Below, piece after piece: positions 1 to 10,973 of a stretch of DNA of 64,000 nucleotides. This DNA comes from Nepenthes gracilis (taxonomy: Eukaryota > Streptophyta > Magnoliopsida > Caryophyllales > Nepenthaceae): the NCBI GenBank assembly GCA_033239525.1, contig BSYO01000019.1, forward strand, positions 11,749,280-11,813,279, given 5' to 3'. The translations under genes and the position numbers were made by a program. A model generated the notes under the pieces. The model saw nothing but the letters and a program-made list of their open reading frames with translations, made no database searches and was not told where the DNA came from. Position 1 is the first letter of the stretch. Every line of letters starts with the position of its first letter.

Positions 1-924
1 CCCTTCTACAAGAATGGGCTTGACTCACTCGGGCTCATAGCTCAAATGGAGGCCAACGCGACGCCATTCATAAGGGCGCGACACGCACGCAGTCGGGTCA
101 GGCGTTGGCCGTCTGCTTCGCACGATGGCCCCAAAACGCCTTCCCCGATGAATCTGGGCGACCGTTTAGATCCATCGATCCATAATAGGCCAATGCACGA
201 TCTTCCAAGGATATTCCACGACCTCCAAAGGAATATCTGCAAGATTCGCCCCAAATAAGGAAGGCGCCTAGATCCTTCCAACTCCACGCCACCCAAGGAA
301 CCTCAATGGTAAGGAAAGAAGCTAATTTGGGGAAAGTGGTTGACCGCCTTTAAGGAAATAATCCTCCACAATTGGGCAACAAGCGTCGGCCCTAAGGAAG
401 GAGCGGGCCAGCAGATCCTGGGACGATCCTCCCTTCCAAAGAAGGAAGATCGTCACCCCTTTTTCCATAAAAGAAGCCCCGGATCCACCATCCAGGCACG
501 CTTAGGCAACGCCCATGCCCAGGACTCTCTCTCTTTCAAGCCGAGACCAGACAGAAAATCCTAAGTGTTTTGGAAACAAGCTCTAGTTCCCAATGATAAA
601 CTCTCAAACACGATCAAACTCCAAGGCAACTAACGGGTCTTTACACACGTTCTCGCTTCCCACCATCAGACATTTAAGAGAGGACTTGCGCCTTTCGATA
701 TCCTGAACAAGACACCTCCATTCCCTTCGTCCATTTGCTTTCACTCTCTTTGATTCCTTCCATTGAAGGTGATTTGACGACTGAGCGTCGGAGTGTTTCG
801 GTGGGATTACATCCGTAATGTGACCCTTTGCTCGCTTTTAGTGGTGTACAAGACGTACTCGGTGAACGAGCTGTTTTCAAACCATCCAAAAGAATCGAAT
901 GCTCAAGTCGGATCAGTGCACGCA
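1..924 (+). repeat. Truncated 5' LTR of Tat-lineage Ty3/gypsy element 1
   Basis: Aligns by eye along its length with 10021-10973, so it is the right part of the 5' LTR; the first roughly 665 bp lie outside the window. A TATA-like CCATAAAAGAAG sits at 465-476 and its partner near 10491. The block around 776-800 (GACTGAGCGTCGGAGTG) resembles a motif I know from Tat-type LTRs. The LTR ends in GTGCACGCA at 924, just before a primer-binding site. The two LTRs differ by many substitutions and small indels, so the insertion is old. Confidence 0.8.
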
Positions 925-930
925 CTATAT

Positions 931-950
931 TGGCGCCTTGTTTGTGGGAA
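931..950 (+). other. Primer-binding site of Tat element 1
   Basis: TGGCGCC at 931-937 begins 6 bp after the LTR end and is followed by a TGTGGGAA-like tail. Plant Tat elements often have a TGGCGCC-type primer-binding site complementary to a tRNA 3' end. The middle is degenerate, so the exact tRNA cannot be assigned. Confidence 0.55.
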
Positions 951-1139
951 ACGCTTACAAAAGCCTACCACAAAGAATGCACGAACTCTCTCTGTCACCT
1001 TCCTCTCAACAATGGTGAACACGAGAGCACTGTGCTAAGCGACTGCCGCTTAGAGAGATATCTGCTAACCCCGAGCTGTGGCCATAACGATGTCCCCGGT
1101 CAACGGGCCTGAGGCGAAGTTCCACCGCCTTACATTCAA

Positions 1140-2680
1140 CAATCAGGAGTGATGCGGCTAACAATCGCCTCGCACCTCCAACCGCTTTGCGGCGAAAAGA
1201 ACAGAATAACAAGCGGCTCCACCAGTAGTGATTCCCACTCCTGCCACCAAGAAAGGTGGTCAGAGGAAGAAGAAGCCAAGAGGCCTCGGAAAACTGAAAC
1301 AACTGCCCAGATCCTCCCGTTCCTGGCTAGAACAGGCCAATGGAACGCTCCGAGAGTACTTCCCCAACAGAGAGCCCAGAACGGAGAAATCCTCGATACT
1401 CTCGGGCAGAAGACCGCCGCACACCCAGAACGTGTTTCAGGATCATAGGTCCACAGAGGCAGAATGACCACCACAACCCACTGAAACAGCACGGAGAGTT
1501 GAGGAATTTCCTCAACTCCAAGAGATCGAAGAAACGCCACTCGTGCCAATCCACGAAGTGGACCAAATCTGGAACCACGTGTTCGGAACGACGAGCGCCA
1601 TCGACTTGGACAGTCGCCTTTCATCGCAGTAAATTCTCAACCGGGCCCACTGCCGTCCAAGTTCAAAATGCCATCCCTTGACTTACACGATGGGGCGGTG
1701 ATCCGGTTGACCACCCGATCACTTCCGCACCCATCTAAGTCTACAAGGGCTAGAAGACTCGGGCGATGTGCCATCGTTTCCCACTTACACCGAAGGGAGA
1801 CACGGGGACTGGTTTCACCATCTCCTTGTGTTCTCACACAGCTTCCGTGAACTCACGGACCTCTTCCCCGCCCCATATGTATCGAGCCGACGTGGAAGAG
1901 AAACAGCCGTGGCACCTCTCCACATAAAGCGTAAAACGGGAGAGAACCCACTGGCGCTTCTCGATCGCCGTGGTGAGGCCGAAGGATTCCAGGATTACTA
2001 AGGAGATGAAGTTGGCAGCTTCATCTCAAGACGACTTACGGAGATTTCTTCAAGCATTTGGCCCTCAAGAATCCCAGACATTCCGCGGAAAGAATCCATT
2101 ACTGTGGCTTACGCAGTGCAGGAAGAGGACAATGAGGCAAAACGCGTCCGAGCAGGCGGATCGGCCTCGACCAATTCCTCGAGAAGGAAAGAGAAAGTTT
2201 GTTGGCGGAGAACACCCACGCCAAACAGCTTGACCGGGCCCTCGTAACGCAGAGACTACGAGGCCCACCACCTTCACGCCCGACGGACACGCTCTCCAAT
2301 GTCCCGATGCGGCATCCGTGGGAAAAAGTTTCAAGTGGCCAAAGACATCAAAAGGACTACGGAAATCAATTTAAATATCTGTGACTTCCATCGCCTTTCG
2401 CTGGCCACTCAACCGAAGACCGCAAGACACCTGGAAGGAAATCAAGATCTCGATTCGCAGGGACATCTTACTCGATTGGGCCAAGGGGACTCAGATGTAA
2501 CCCAGGAGCGCCCGATGAAGAGGGGCAGGAGGGCGCCTCCCGGGCCGGATTGGGCAGAGTAGTCAACATGATCACCACCCAACCGCGGGAGCCCGAAGAC
2601 AGCAAGGAGCAGCAGATCGGGAGGAAGAAGCATTGCAGAATGGACAACATCATTAGCTTTAGTAGATCGTGATTCGAACC
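1140..2680 (+). pseudogene. Decayed gag of Tat element 1
   Basis: No long frame survives, but pieces of a Ty3/gypsy capsid-type gag are visible. Around 1848-2000 one frame reads ELTDLFPAPYVSSRRGR and, after a few residues, LHIKRKTGENP, which matches the retrotransposon gag pattern of a conserved SSRR block followed by an IKQK-GES-like block. The flanks are interrupted by frameshifts and stops. Gag would form the virus-like particle. It lies between the primer-binding site and the protease, as expected. The upstream limit is uncertain. No clear CCHC knuckle was found, so that part is either decayed or frame-shifted. Confidence 0.55.
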
Positions 2681-2689
2681 ATGTAATCT

Positions 2690-3290
2690 CCCCCCATGCT
2701 GACCCCCTTGTAATTTCGGCACTCGTTTCAGATGGTATTTCGGACTACCAGTTGAAGCGGGTCTTTATTGATAATCGTAGCTCTAAAGACTTGCTTTATT
2801 TGGACGTGTTCTTTAGATTAGGCCTAAAAAAGAACCAACTAAAACCTGCTGAAGGACCTTTATACGGCCTTGACAATGAACCGGTGTCCGTTCAAGGGAC
2901 AATCCAACTGGAAGTCACCCTGGGCACCAACCCAAAAATAGCAAGTCGTATGCTAACCTTTCTAGTGGTTGACCTGCCCTCTGTGTACAACGTGATACTA
3001 GGCAGGCTGTGCCTAACGGCGTTTGGGGTAGTCACGTCAATTCCATAACTAAAAATAAAATTCCCAACGCCTTACGGCGTTGGAGAAGTCCTGGGAGATC
3101 GTGTCACCGGACGGTTACATGGCATTGCCCTAGTGGCGAGAATCGGCTCGGTGGGAGAACTCGATCATCGAGACGAGACCACCTTGCAGCGGGCGCAGCC
3201 TGGTGAAGCCACGGATCTGGTCCCACTGGACCCGGGGGAACCGGATAAGTGTGTCCAGATTGGCAGCTCACTCACCGGGCCGTGATGATG
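2690..3290 (+). pseudogene. Aspartic protease region of Tat element 1
   Basis: The frame at 2752-3048 reads FIDNRSSKDLLYLDVFFRLG, then VTLGTNPKIASRMLTF and VYNVILGRLCLTAFG. This is the pepsin-like retroviral protease fold of Tat elements, which cleaves the polyprotein. The catalytic Asp is present, but the usual Gly after it reads as Arg (DNRS rather than a D-x-G-S form), so activity is unlikely. A stop follows at 3046, after which similarity continues in another frame (KFPT-YGVGEV-like) to about 3290. The same block is recognisable on the minus strand at 45394-45717 in the second Tat element. Confidence 0.75.
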
Positions 3291-3349
3291 AATTGATCGC
3301 GTTTTTACGAAGGAACCAGACATTTTTGCCTCGACTCCTGCGGACATGC

Positions 3350-4240
3350 TTGGGATTTCAGCTGAAGTGATGGTCCACAAGTTGGGTTTTGATCCGCATC
3401 GTTTTATGATTTAAATGGAGGAACCACTCCGCCGAAAAGCTAATCGCCATCCGAGAGAGGAGGTGAAGAAGCCGCCGACGCTTCATTAGGGGAAGTCCAG
3501 ACCTGCATTTGCTCTCAAACATCGTCCCGGTTAAGAAGAGCAACGGAAATGGCGAATGTGTCGACTTTACCGACGCCAACAAGGCCTCGCTAAAGGACAG
3601 ATTTTCCCTTGCTCGGGATTGACTTTGGTTGACTCCACGGCAGGCACGAGCCGCTTAAGCTTCATGGACGCTATTCGGCTACAACCAGATCGTAACGAGT
3701 CCAAAAGACGAGGAGCATACCTCGTTCATGACGGACCCGGCACCTATTGCTATATAGGTCATGCCCTTCGGGTTAAAGAATGCCGGAGCCACCTACAGGC
3801 GACTAGTGACGGTAATGTTCAAAAGCAAATCGGTCGCAACATGGAGGTCTACGCGACGACATGCTCTCAAGAGCAGAGTCACGGGCGACCACATATGTGA
3901 CTGGAAGAGTCATTTGGGTGCTCCGCCACACCAAATGAAACTAAACCAGCCAAGTGTGTCTTCGGGTAGCCTCGGGAAGTTCTTGGGTTTCATCGTCTCT
4001 CGAGGATCGAGGCAAACCAGAAAAAGGTTAAGGCCCCTGCCGACATGGCTCCCAGAAGCGAAAAGACGCCCTGCGATTGACTGACGGCCGGGCCGCCTGT
4101 CTCCGCTTCCTCGCGGTCTCTGGGACAAGTACCGGCCTCTTCTTTAAAGCCTTAAGAGGGACAAAGTCTAAACGGTTTCCAATGGTTGGGTTGACCGCCA
4201 GACCACCTTCGATAAATTGAAGGCGATCCTGCCAGCCCAC
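3350..4240 (+). pseudogene. Reverse transcriptase remnant of Tat element 1
   Basis: RT blocks occur in order across several frames: a CVDFTDANKA-like block near 3558-3590, DSTAGTSRLSFMDA near 3630-3670 with a GYNQI-like block just after, VMPFGLKNAGATYRRL at 3758-3810, and the catalytic YxDD block near 3847-3865. There a missing base in the residue before the Asp pair shifts the frame, so the ORF reads an Ala-Thr-Thr run instead of the Asp pair. A GFIVSRGSR-like block near 3987 marks the connection to RNase H. RT would copy element RNA into cDNA; this copy is dead. Confidence 0.8.
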
Positions 4241-4249
4241 CATTGTTAG

Positions 4250-5130
4250 CATCACCCAAAGACGGAGAGGAGAGCTGTACCTTTACTCGGGCAAAGACGG
4301 GAGGCATCCTCGCCTCCGCCTCCTATGCGCCAAGAGTCTAACATCCAGCCCGGTCTATTATGTAAGCAAAACATTGACCGCCCAGAACTCGCTACCCGCA
4401 CGCTGAAAAAAATAAGATCTGCACTTATCTTCAGCCATAAAATTGAGGCCATACTTTCAAGCGCATTGCGTAGTGGTCCTTACGGACCGCCCCGGCGAAA
4501 GGCATACTCCAAAAGCCCGACATTTTGGGGCGATTGGTAAGGGCTGATTAATCGGGTGAGTTCGACATCGAAGTTCGAGGCCTGCAAAGCCATAAAGGCG
4601 CTGCTCTCGCCGACTTCATCGTTGAGACAACAACACCCATTCAAGATGAGCAGTCGCGAGAAAATGAAGAACAGCCCGATGGGGCCCGAATGGACACTCG
4701 CTGACCAACAACGTCGCCAGAATGCGAAGCCCCTACTGGGCTGGCTTGCCAGATTGGCAAAGGAGTGCTCGCCAAGAGGTTACTCCACAACCCGCAGCGA
4801 ATTAATGTCAACCAGGTCAATGGGGCTTCGAGGCAAACAACCATTCCTTGGCAGTACTGGGCGAAGGCAAAGGAGACCATCCAGGCCCGACTAAGCCGAC
4901 CCGGTTCACATTCCTCGAGAGAAATTGGAAGGCGACGGGCTGGCTAGAGGGGAGGCCGCCAAAACCGAGAACAATATTCGAGGGACACGCGGAGACCACG
5001 AACGCTCCGAGCATAGAGAAACAAGAGGCCATGCAGATTTCCGAGACGGAAAACTGGATGACCCTTACCTTAAATACTTGGCCGACGGATCACTTAGGAG
5101 GACACTTGAAAAAAAGGTCAATGATTAAAA
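4250..5130 (+). pseudogene. RNase H regions of Tat element 1
   Basis: Degenerate sequence between RT and integrase. Near 4270 a LYLYSGK-like piece fits the start of the retroviral RNase H. Near 4740-4870, pieces reading LARLAKE, INVNQVNG and ASRQTT align by eye with the better preserved second RNase H of the other Tat element (minus strand 41537-41887). Having two RNase H domains, the second of archaeal type, is characteristic of the Tat lineage. Several stops and frame changes are present. Confidence 0.6.
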
Positions 5131-5139
5131 GACACTGGT

Positions 5140-6266
5140 TGGTACACTCAGAGTTGATGGTTGATCAGATTACCTGATACTCAACTCAGTATCTCCGCCG
5201 TCTATCTCCCGAGGAGGCGGACTACGCTGCCGGGGCGAAGTTCACCTCCTAACTGTGGATCACACGTAGCGGGAAGAACCTAGCCTTCAAAATTATGCGG
5301 CGGGGCTACTACTGGCCCTCAATGAAAAAGGACGCGCTAGAGTTAATTAAGAGATGTGAGAGCTGCTAGCTTCATGGCAACCTCCATCACTAGCCGTCCG
5401 CCGACTTAAAGTCCCTTCAGGCCCCATGGCCTTTTGCGCAATGGGGGCTTAACATTCTCGGCCCATTTTCCATTGCCACGGGACAAAGGAAATTCATCAT
5501 AAGTGCATCGACTACTTCACCAAGTGGGTCGAGGCTGCCCGCTGCAAAAATCCTTAACACAATGCTCTAGAGTTCCTTCGTCAGAGCATTATCTGCAGAT
5601 TTGGCGTCCCTAAGGTCGTGATAACCGATAACGGGACCCAATTTTTGAGGAAATGCTTCACCAAGTATTGCACCACCTGAATCAAAAGTCCACACGCCGG
5701 TAGCACCCGGTGCCAACGAAGTGGAGGTCACAAACCGTACGCTACTCCACGGTTAAAGACTAAGCCGGAGGACGCTCGGGCTCCCGGGCCGACGAGCTCC
5801 GTCCGTCCTCCGGGTCTTATCGCACAACCCCGAAGGAACTAACGCGAGATGCCTTTCCGGCCCTATATTATTGGATCAAGCGGTAATTTGGCCGAAATCG
5901 GGCTCAAGTCTCGTGGTGGAGTCCTTTGACCCACAAACCAACTCCCTTAAAATCGGAAGCATTTGGACTAACTAGAGGAAGCCCGCGACGCCGCGAGAAT
6001 AACGAAAAAAGAAAGATACCAACACCGAGTTGTCCGATACTACAACAAAAAGATAAAAGCCCGATAATTTCTTGGGGACTTAGTTCTACGTGGCATCGAG
6101 GCCCACAGTAAGCTGGCGGCCAGGGGAAATAAGCTCTCCCAACTGGGAGGGACCTTTCCTCGTCTCTGCCCTCCTGCGCAACGGAGCGTACAAGCTCCGG
6201 AACCAGGACAGAAAGTTGGTCCCACGAACGTGGAACACAGCCCACCTAAAGCGCTACTTCCAATAG
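5140..6266 (+). pseudogene. Integrase remnant of Tat element 1
   Basis: Integrase inserts the cDNA into the genome. At 5290-5370 one frame reads RRGYYWPSMKKDALELIKRC, part of the HHCC zinc-binding region. The catalytic core follows: IDYFTKWVEAA near 5508-5540 (first Asp) and VITDNGTQF near 5618-5647 (second Asp intact). The C-terminal GDLVLRGIEA and AHLKRYFQ blocks are seen at about 6075-6105 and 6243-6263, with a stop at 6264. Stops and frameshifts lie between these blocks. An integrase C-terminus immediately before a 3' non-pol region matches Tat architecture. Confidence 0.8.
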
Positions 6267-6439
6267 GGAACCCAGGTATGCACATACTCGATCCTGTGCA
6301 TTCATTCGTGTGCTTGTTTTCACTTTGAGAAAATGGGAGTTTACTTAGCATATAGAATTCTAGGACCTATGAACTGTGTTTTCCTTGCAGGTATCCATCC
6401 GACCTAGGCTGCCCCTAAGTCGGGAGGGTCTTCACCCTC

Positions 6440-6668
6440 TCGTTAAACCCTAGTTATCTAGGTTGCCCAAAAAGTGGTCCTAAAAACCCGGTCATCCAGG
6501 GGCCATATGCGGTCTTAAAACCCTAGTCATCTAGGTGGCCCATGGGCGGTCTGAAACCCTGGTCATCCAGGTGGCCCATGAGCGGTCTAAAACCTTGGTC
6601 ATCCAAGTGGCCCATGAGCGGTCTGAAACCCTGGTCATCCAGGTGGCCCATAGCGGTCTAAAAACCTT
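6440..6668 (+). repeat. 36-bp tandem array with hairpin-forming units
   Basis: About six units, exactly 36 bp apart in the central part, of the form CCCATGAGCGGTCTGAAAC followed by a short inverted repeat. Inverted-repeat arms around TCAT or TTAT lie at 6449-6462, 6487-6500, 6522-6535, 6558-6571, 6594-6607 and 6630-6643. The array lies between integrase and the antisense gene. Tat/Ogre elements are known for variable tandem repeats in this 3' region, which can seed satellites. Because 36 is divisible by 3 the array is open in one frame with a 12-residue repeat, but I do not regard it as coding. Confidence 0.9.
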
Positions 6669-7220
6669 AGGGGGAAAGTATGGCACACGCAACGACCTCC
6701 TTTCGGAGAGCAGCAACGTCAGTCAACGACGGTCGAAGGGAGAAGCACTTCTTCTCCAACATTGGCGGCCCAAGTCTTCACTTGAACGGCGCCACCAGTA
6801 GTTCTTACAACCGCCCGCCCGACTTAAGGATCTCACTCCTTATGCGGCCAACCAGCAAGTTAGCTACCCCACGCACCAACCTTCTCTATGAAAGGATAGC
6901 GTGGTTAAACAAAGCGAGAAGTGTTCTTTCTCTAACTCTGACTGCCCAAGTCTTCGGCAAGGCAAAGATCAGCAAGGTTGGTTAATGCAACCACCGCCAA
7001 GCCCGGGGCTCTCCTCCTTAGGCAACCAAGTAGCAATGTGGACCAACCCGGGGGGTCGTCCCCATACAACAAACACAAAGCAATAAAAGGCAATGGACAC
7101 TGGACTGAAAAGAGTTTCCATTTCATTAAGTATGTTACAATATACATGCTATCCGAAAAAAAAGGGAGTATAAAAAGCTACAAGGCTGGCGGACCACCCT
7201 GGCTGTCATAGGGCTCTCTC
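6669..7220. other. Non-coding 3' region of Tat element 1
   Basis: Lies between the 36-bp array and the tail of the antisense gene. I see no conserved protein block here; a purine-rich AAAAAAAAGGGAG run is at 7157. Probably 3' untranslated sequence of both the + and - strand units of the element. Confidence 0.4.
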
Positions 7221-7224
7221 TGCA

Positions 7225-9162
7225 GGTCTTCCTTATGCAGCGTCGTGCGGTTTCTTTGATTAATAAACTCCACCGGTATTCAGGAACAACCAACCGCGCG
7301 ACATGGCGTCCAATGTTGAGCCCATCCAACAGCCGGGCGTATAGTGCGCCGCCGACCTCATGGAGGCTCATCCGAGTGACCAGCTCGCTTTCTGCGGTGG
7401 CGGCTCGATCTGCGAGGCGTTTGATATTCGTTTTATTTCGATCATCCTCCTCCTTTAAACGAGCAACCTCCGCTCGGTTCAACAACCTCCGCCTTCTCAG
7501 GGCGTCTGGGCCCACTCCTCGCCATAACAGCCTCAAGAGCTACTGCCCGCTCACGGAGCTCTCCTCCCGAGGCGCAAGCTTGGCATCTAGCAGCTATCTC
7601 AGCCTCCCGGCCCGCAATGATACGCTCACGCCGCTCCATTTCCCGGGAGACAGTGAGGCCAATCTTCTTGGCCGCAAGGACCAAAACGAAACGTGAGTCT
7701 CATAAACATAAGGAAGAAAGAATTGCAAGAAAACCGTTGCAGAGGTCTTACCTCATAAGTCTTCCTATGAGGCCTCCCGTGCCCGGACTCAGACTGCCCA
7801 CCGGGGTGGAGGAACCGGCCAAGGTGTTGAGCTAGGAGCGCCCTCTTGCGCCCGAATCACGCCGCCGCCTCCTCTAGAATTCTCTCCAAGAGCTCGTCAT
7901 CCTCAATCTAGGCGGCAGCGGCAGGCTCCTCCCTAGCAGCCTCTAGAATGGCGCGCAGTCCTCGGCCTGCACCCCGAGCCGCGGCGGAGTTCCTCTTGCA
8001 GCCTCCCGGAGTAGCCGCGTGTGTTTCTCCTCCCGGCCGCCTTTGGGGCAAAGAGCGGTGAATCAATCGTGACGACGGCTCTATAATATAAGCGTGTGAA
8101 CCTCGAGCACGTCGCGAGCCGGGCTCCTCTGCGATCCCATCTGTGCAGGCGCTGAGTCGGGATCGCCCAGCCGCGCTTAATGACTCCTCCGGCATCCGCC
8201 AGCCTGCCCTCAACGGACCTCTCCGCTCCGGAAGTGCTACCGGGACCACCGCAAATCCCGGCAGCCACAAGGTCAATCTGTGAAGAGGAAGATGAGGGCG
8301 TGGCAATCGCCCTCTCAGCAGCCTCCTCCGAAGACATCGGGCGGATGAGCAACTTTTTTGAGTCATCAAGCTTCAACATTTTAATTGAAGGATGCGGCTT
8401 CTGGACCGGGGACGGCGGTCCCCATTCAACCTTTCTCGGTTTCCCTCGTGGGAAACCAAAAATCCCTCCCGAACTCATCGGGATTTTGTCAGACGCCTTG
8501 GTTAGCCGGGCGTAGGGCCGCTCTCCACTCGGGACGGCGTACTGGGGATGTACGTCTGGGACCTTACCCCAGTCCCGCGCGATAGGCCACTTGTCTCCCA
8601 CCTTTACAAAGAAGAACCGGTTTTCCCAGTTCTTCGGGGAGTCATGGATGGCCTTACTTATTTTTATCCCCGCACGGGGGCTGAGTGAGATCCACTCCGC
8701 CCCCTGGGTCACCCTGAAAATAACTTTAAGGCCTGACATCCTGAACTTTTGGCCAATCTTCCGAGAAAAAATACATAGGGTGCAAATGTACCTCACCGCG
8801 TTGGCATGAAGCTGGGAAATGGGTACTTGCAGGGCCGCTATAATTGATTCAAGCTCCTCCGGCATCGGCAGGCGAAGGCCGCCCCTCAAGTGAGCCTCGT
8901 AAACGGTGAAATAGCCTTCCGGTGGGTAAGAGGCTCTATCGTCCGCGCCCGGAACCCTCCAGGCCATCTCTTTCGGGATGTTGAATTCGACGCACAAGGC
9001 CTTAATATCATTTTCCCTCAAATCAGATGAGAAGTCCACTACGGAAGCCATAATCGGAAAATGTTTTAGGGTATCTTCGAAGGGTTGTCTGAGAGATGGG
9101 AATGAGGAAGACGAAGGAGGCGTAACCGATTTCAAAAAACGGAAGGAAAACTTAAGCGCCAA
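7225..9162 (-). CDS. Antisense gene of Tat element 1, Transposase_28-like with coiled-coil tail
   Basis: Opposite to gag-pol. The first frame runs 9162-7933 (409 codons). It starts MALKFSFRFLKS, with a second Met at MASVVDFSSDLREN near 9050 as an alternative start. A block reading GYFTVYEAHLRGGLRLPMP and then QLHANAVRYICTLCIFSRK identifies the 'putative gypsy type transposon' domain (PF04195, Transposase_28), whose function is unknown. Further on (about 7698-7440 and on to 7225) the frame becomes Glu/Arg/Ala-rich and heptad-like (SREMERRERIIAGREAEIAA), suggesting a coiled coil. A GAG|GTAAGA donor at 7751 and an AG acceptor at 7699 suggest an intron between them. Part of the 7933-7752 stretch is out of frame, so the copy may be damaged. 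Grande/Retand-type elements carry comparable antisense ORFs. Confidence 0.7.
7699..7751 (-). other. Probable intron in the antisense gene of Tat element 1
   Basis: On the minus strand ATGAG|GTAAGACC forms a strong 5' splice site at 7751. A pyrimidine-rich stretch (TTCTTTCTTCC) and TTATGAG form an acceptor at 7699. The reading frame after the acceptor gives the Glu/Arg-rich coiled-coil segment. At 53 bp it is short for a plant intron, so the acceptor could lie further down. Confidence 0.45.
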
Positions 9163-9342
9163 GCATGCAAAGGACGTCGTCGACCGCCACGCGTCACCTC
9201 CTCATTCGACCTAGCTAAAGGGCGGACTCCCCGCACGAAACCCCTCATTAATGGCACCGTCAATCGCACGTGTCGCCACTCTACTCGACTCCCCCAAAGG
9301 ACGGATCTCCGGCATATCAATGGCCTTGATCTCCTTCCAACC

Positions 9343-9354
9343 AAAGGAGGACAC
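9343..9354 (+). other. Candidate polypurine tract of Tat element 1
   Basis: AAAGGAGGACAC directly precedes TGTCACCC at 9356, a plausible LTR start. This is the usual position of the plus-strand primer. Confidence 0.5.
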
Positions 9355-9355
9355 A

Positions 9356-10973
9356 TGTCACCCGCCTCCACACCCGGCCAGAAGTCGCGTAAATCATTCC
9401 CGGGGACCGCCAAGGACGGCCAACACCCCTCGAACTCCGAATCGACCGGGACGGCCAACATTTCCGAACCCGGAATGAGGGTGACGGTCAACAATTTCGA
9501 ACTCCGAATTGACCAGGATGGTCAACAATGCAGTACTCGAATTGGCCAAAACGGCCAACGGTTCGGTGTCAACCCTCCTTCACTCTTTTATAAGTTTCCC
9601 AGGATTCTCAAAGTAAGGAAAAACATCCATCATGAACATACTAGAGGCCGTAAATCACCACCATTATGGGGGGCTAGTGATGGGTTCACCAATAATGGGC
9701 TGGCCCAAAGAAACGCCACCGGAAGCCCGGTCAACGTTTCTAACGGCCCAAGAAGAAGACGGGCCTGTGAACCAAAGGCCCAGGACGGTCAATGCAAGTA
9801 TTGGATCGTCCCGGGCAAACAACTTGGCCACAAACGGGTTCGCGGGCGCCTGATCAGGCCTTCAAGCTTTGCAACAGTGATGAGCCTATTCCATTTTGGC
9901 CCACAGCCCATCAGTTGATCGCCCGCCGCTCTCCCTTCGTTCTCCACGAGGGCGGCCAACAAGCTGACGGTCAACTCAGACGTTGACCGTCTGCGCCCTA
10001 CATACTGGGCCCAAACGAGGCCCTTCTACAGTAATGGGCCTGACTCACTCAGGCCCATAGCTCAAATGGAGGCAAACGGCGGACGCCATTCATAAGGGCG
10101 GCAGACAAGCACGCAGACGGTCAGCCCAGGCGTTGACCGTTCGCGCTTCGCACATTGGGCCCCAAAACGCCTTCTAACAGTAACGGGCCTGATCCGTTTA
10201 GGTCCATAAGTTATAACAAGGCCAGCCACGATCTTCCAAGGATATTCCACGACCTCAAAAGGAATATCTCGCAAGATAGCGCCTTCAAATAAGGAAGGCG
10301 CCGAGATCCTTCCAACTCCTTGCACCAAGGAACCTCAACGGTAAGGAAAGAAGCTAATTTGGAAAGTGGTCACCGCATCGAAGGAAACAATCCTCCACAA
10401 TTGGGCAACAAGCGCGGCCTCCGGAATGAAGGCGGCCCGCAGATCCTGTGGACGATCCTCCCTTCCAAAGAAGGAAGATCGCCACCTTTGCCATAAAAGA
10501 AGCCCTGGATCCACCATCCAGGGCACGCTTTCTTGAACGCTTCCATACTGACAGACTCTCTCTCTTTCAAGCTGAGACCGAGACAAAAAACCCTAAGTGT
10601 TCTGAGAAACAAGCTCTGGTTCCCAGCAGACAAACTCTCAAACACGACAAACTCCAAGGCAACGAACGGGTCTTTACACACGTTCTCTGCCTTCCCACCA
10701 TCCAGATACGAGAGAGGACTTGCGCCTTTCTGACATCTGGAACAAGACACTCCATTCCCTTCGTCCATTGCTTTCATTCTCTTTCGCTTCTTTCCATCAA
10801 GGCTGGTTTATCGACTGAAGGCCGGAGTGTTTTCGGTGGGATTACATCCCGCCGTAAACGCTGACCTCTTGTTCGTTTTAGTGGTGTGTAGGATTCGTAC
10901 TCGGTGAACGGAGCCGGTTCAAACCATCCAGAAAAATCCGAATCTGTTCGAAGTCGGATCCAGGTACGCGTCA
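9356..10973 (+). repeat. 3' LTR of Tat element 1
   Basis: The right two thirds align with 1-924. The left limit is inferred from the purine tract followed by TGTCACCC, and the right limit from the matching 5' LTR end (TACGCGTCA against GTGCACGCA). The upstream part is rich in GGTCAA/TTGACC, for example 9486-9525, 9968-9988 and 10133-10138. A CCATAAAAGAAG box is near 10491. The sequence right of 10973 is unrelated AT-rich DNA, as expected at an insertion edge. The 5-bp target duplication cannot be checked because the other end is outside the window. Confidence 0.75.
9585..9592 (-). promoter_or_regulatory. Antisense TATA box inside the 3' LTR of Tat element 1
   Basis: On the minus strand the sequence reads ACTTATAAAAGAGTG. 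It lies about 420 bp upstream of the start of the antisense gene and points towards it, so it could drive that gene. This is inferred from position and consensus only. Confidence 0.4.

Noticed and set aside
42..296. Short frames in the first LTR
   Set aside because: Lie in LTR sequence repeated at 10060-10330 and are not conserved between the two copies.
6440..6668. CRISPR-like regularity
   Set aside because: Repeats are contiguous with no unique spacers, and the context is a eukaryotic retrotransposon.
6535..6801. 88-codon frame over the 36-bp array with a 12-residue repeat
   Set aside because: Open only because the repeat length is divisible by three; no homology or start context.
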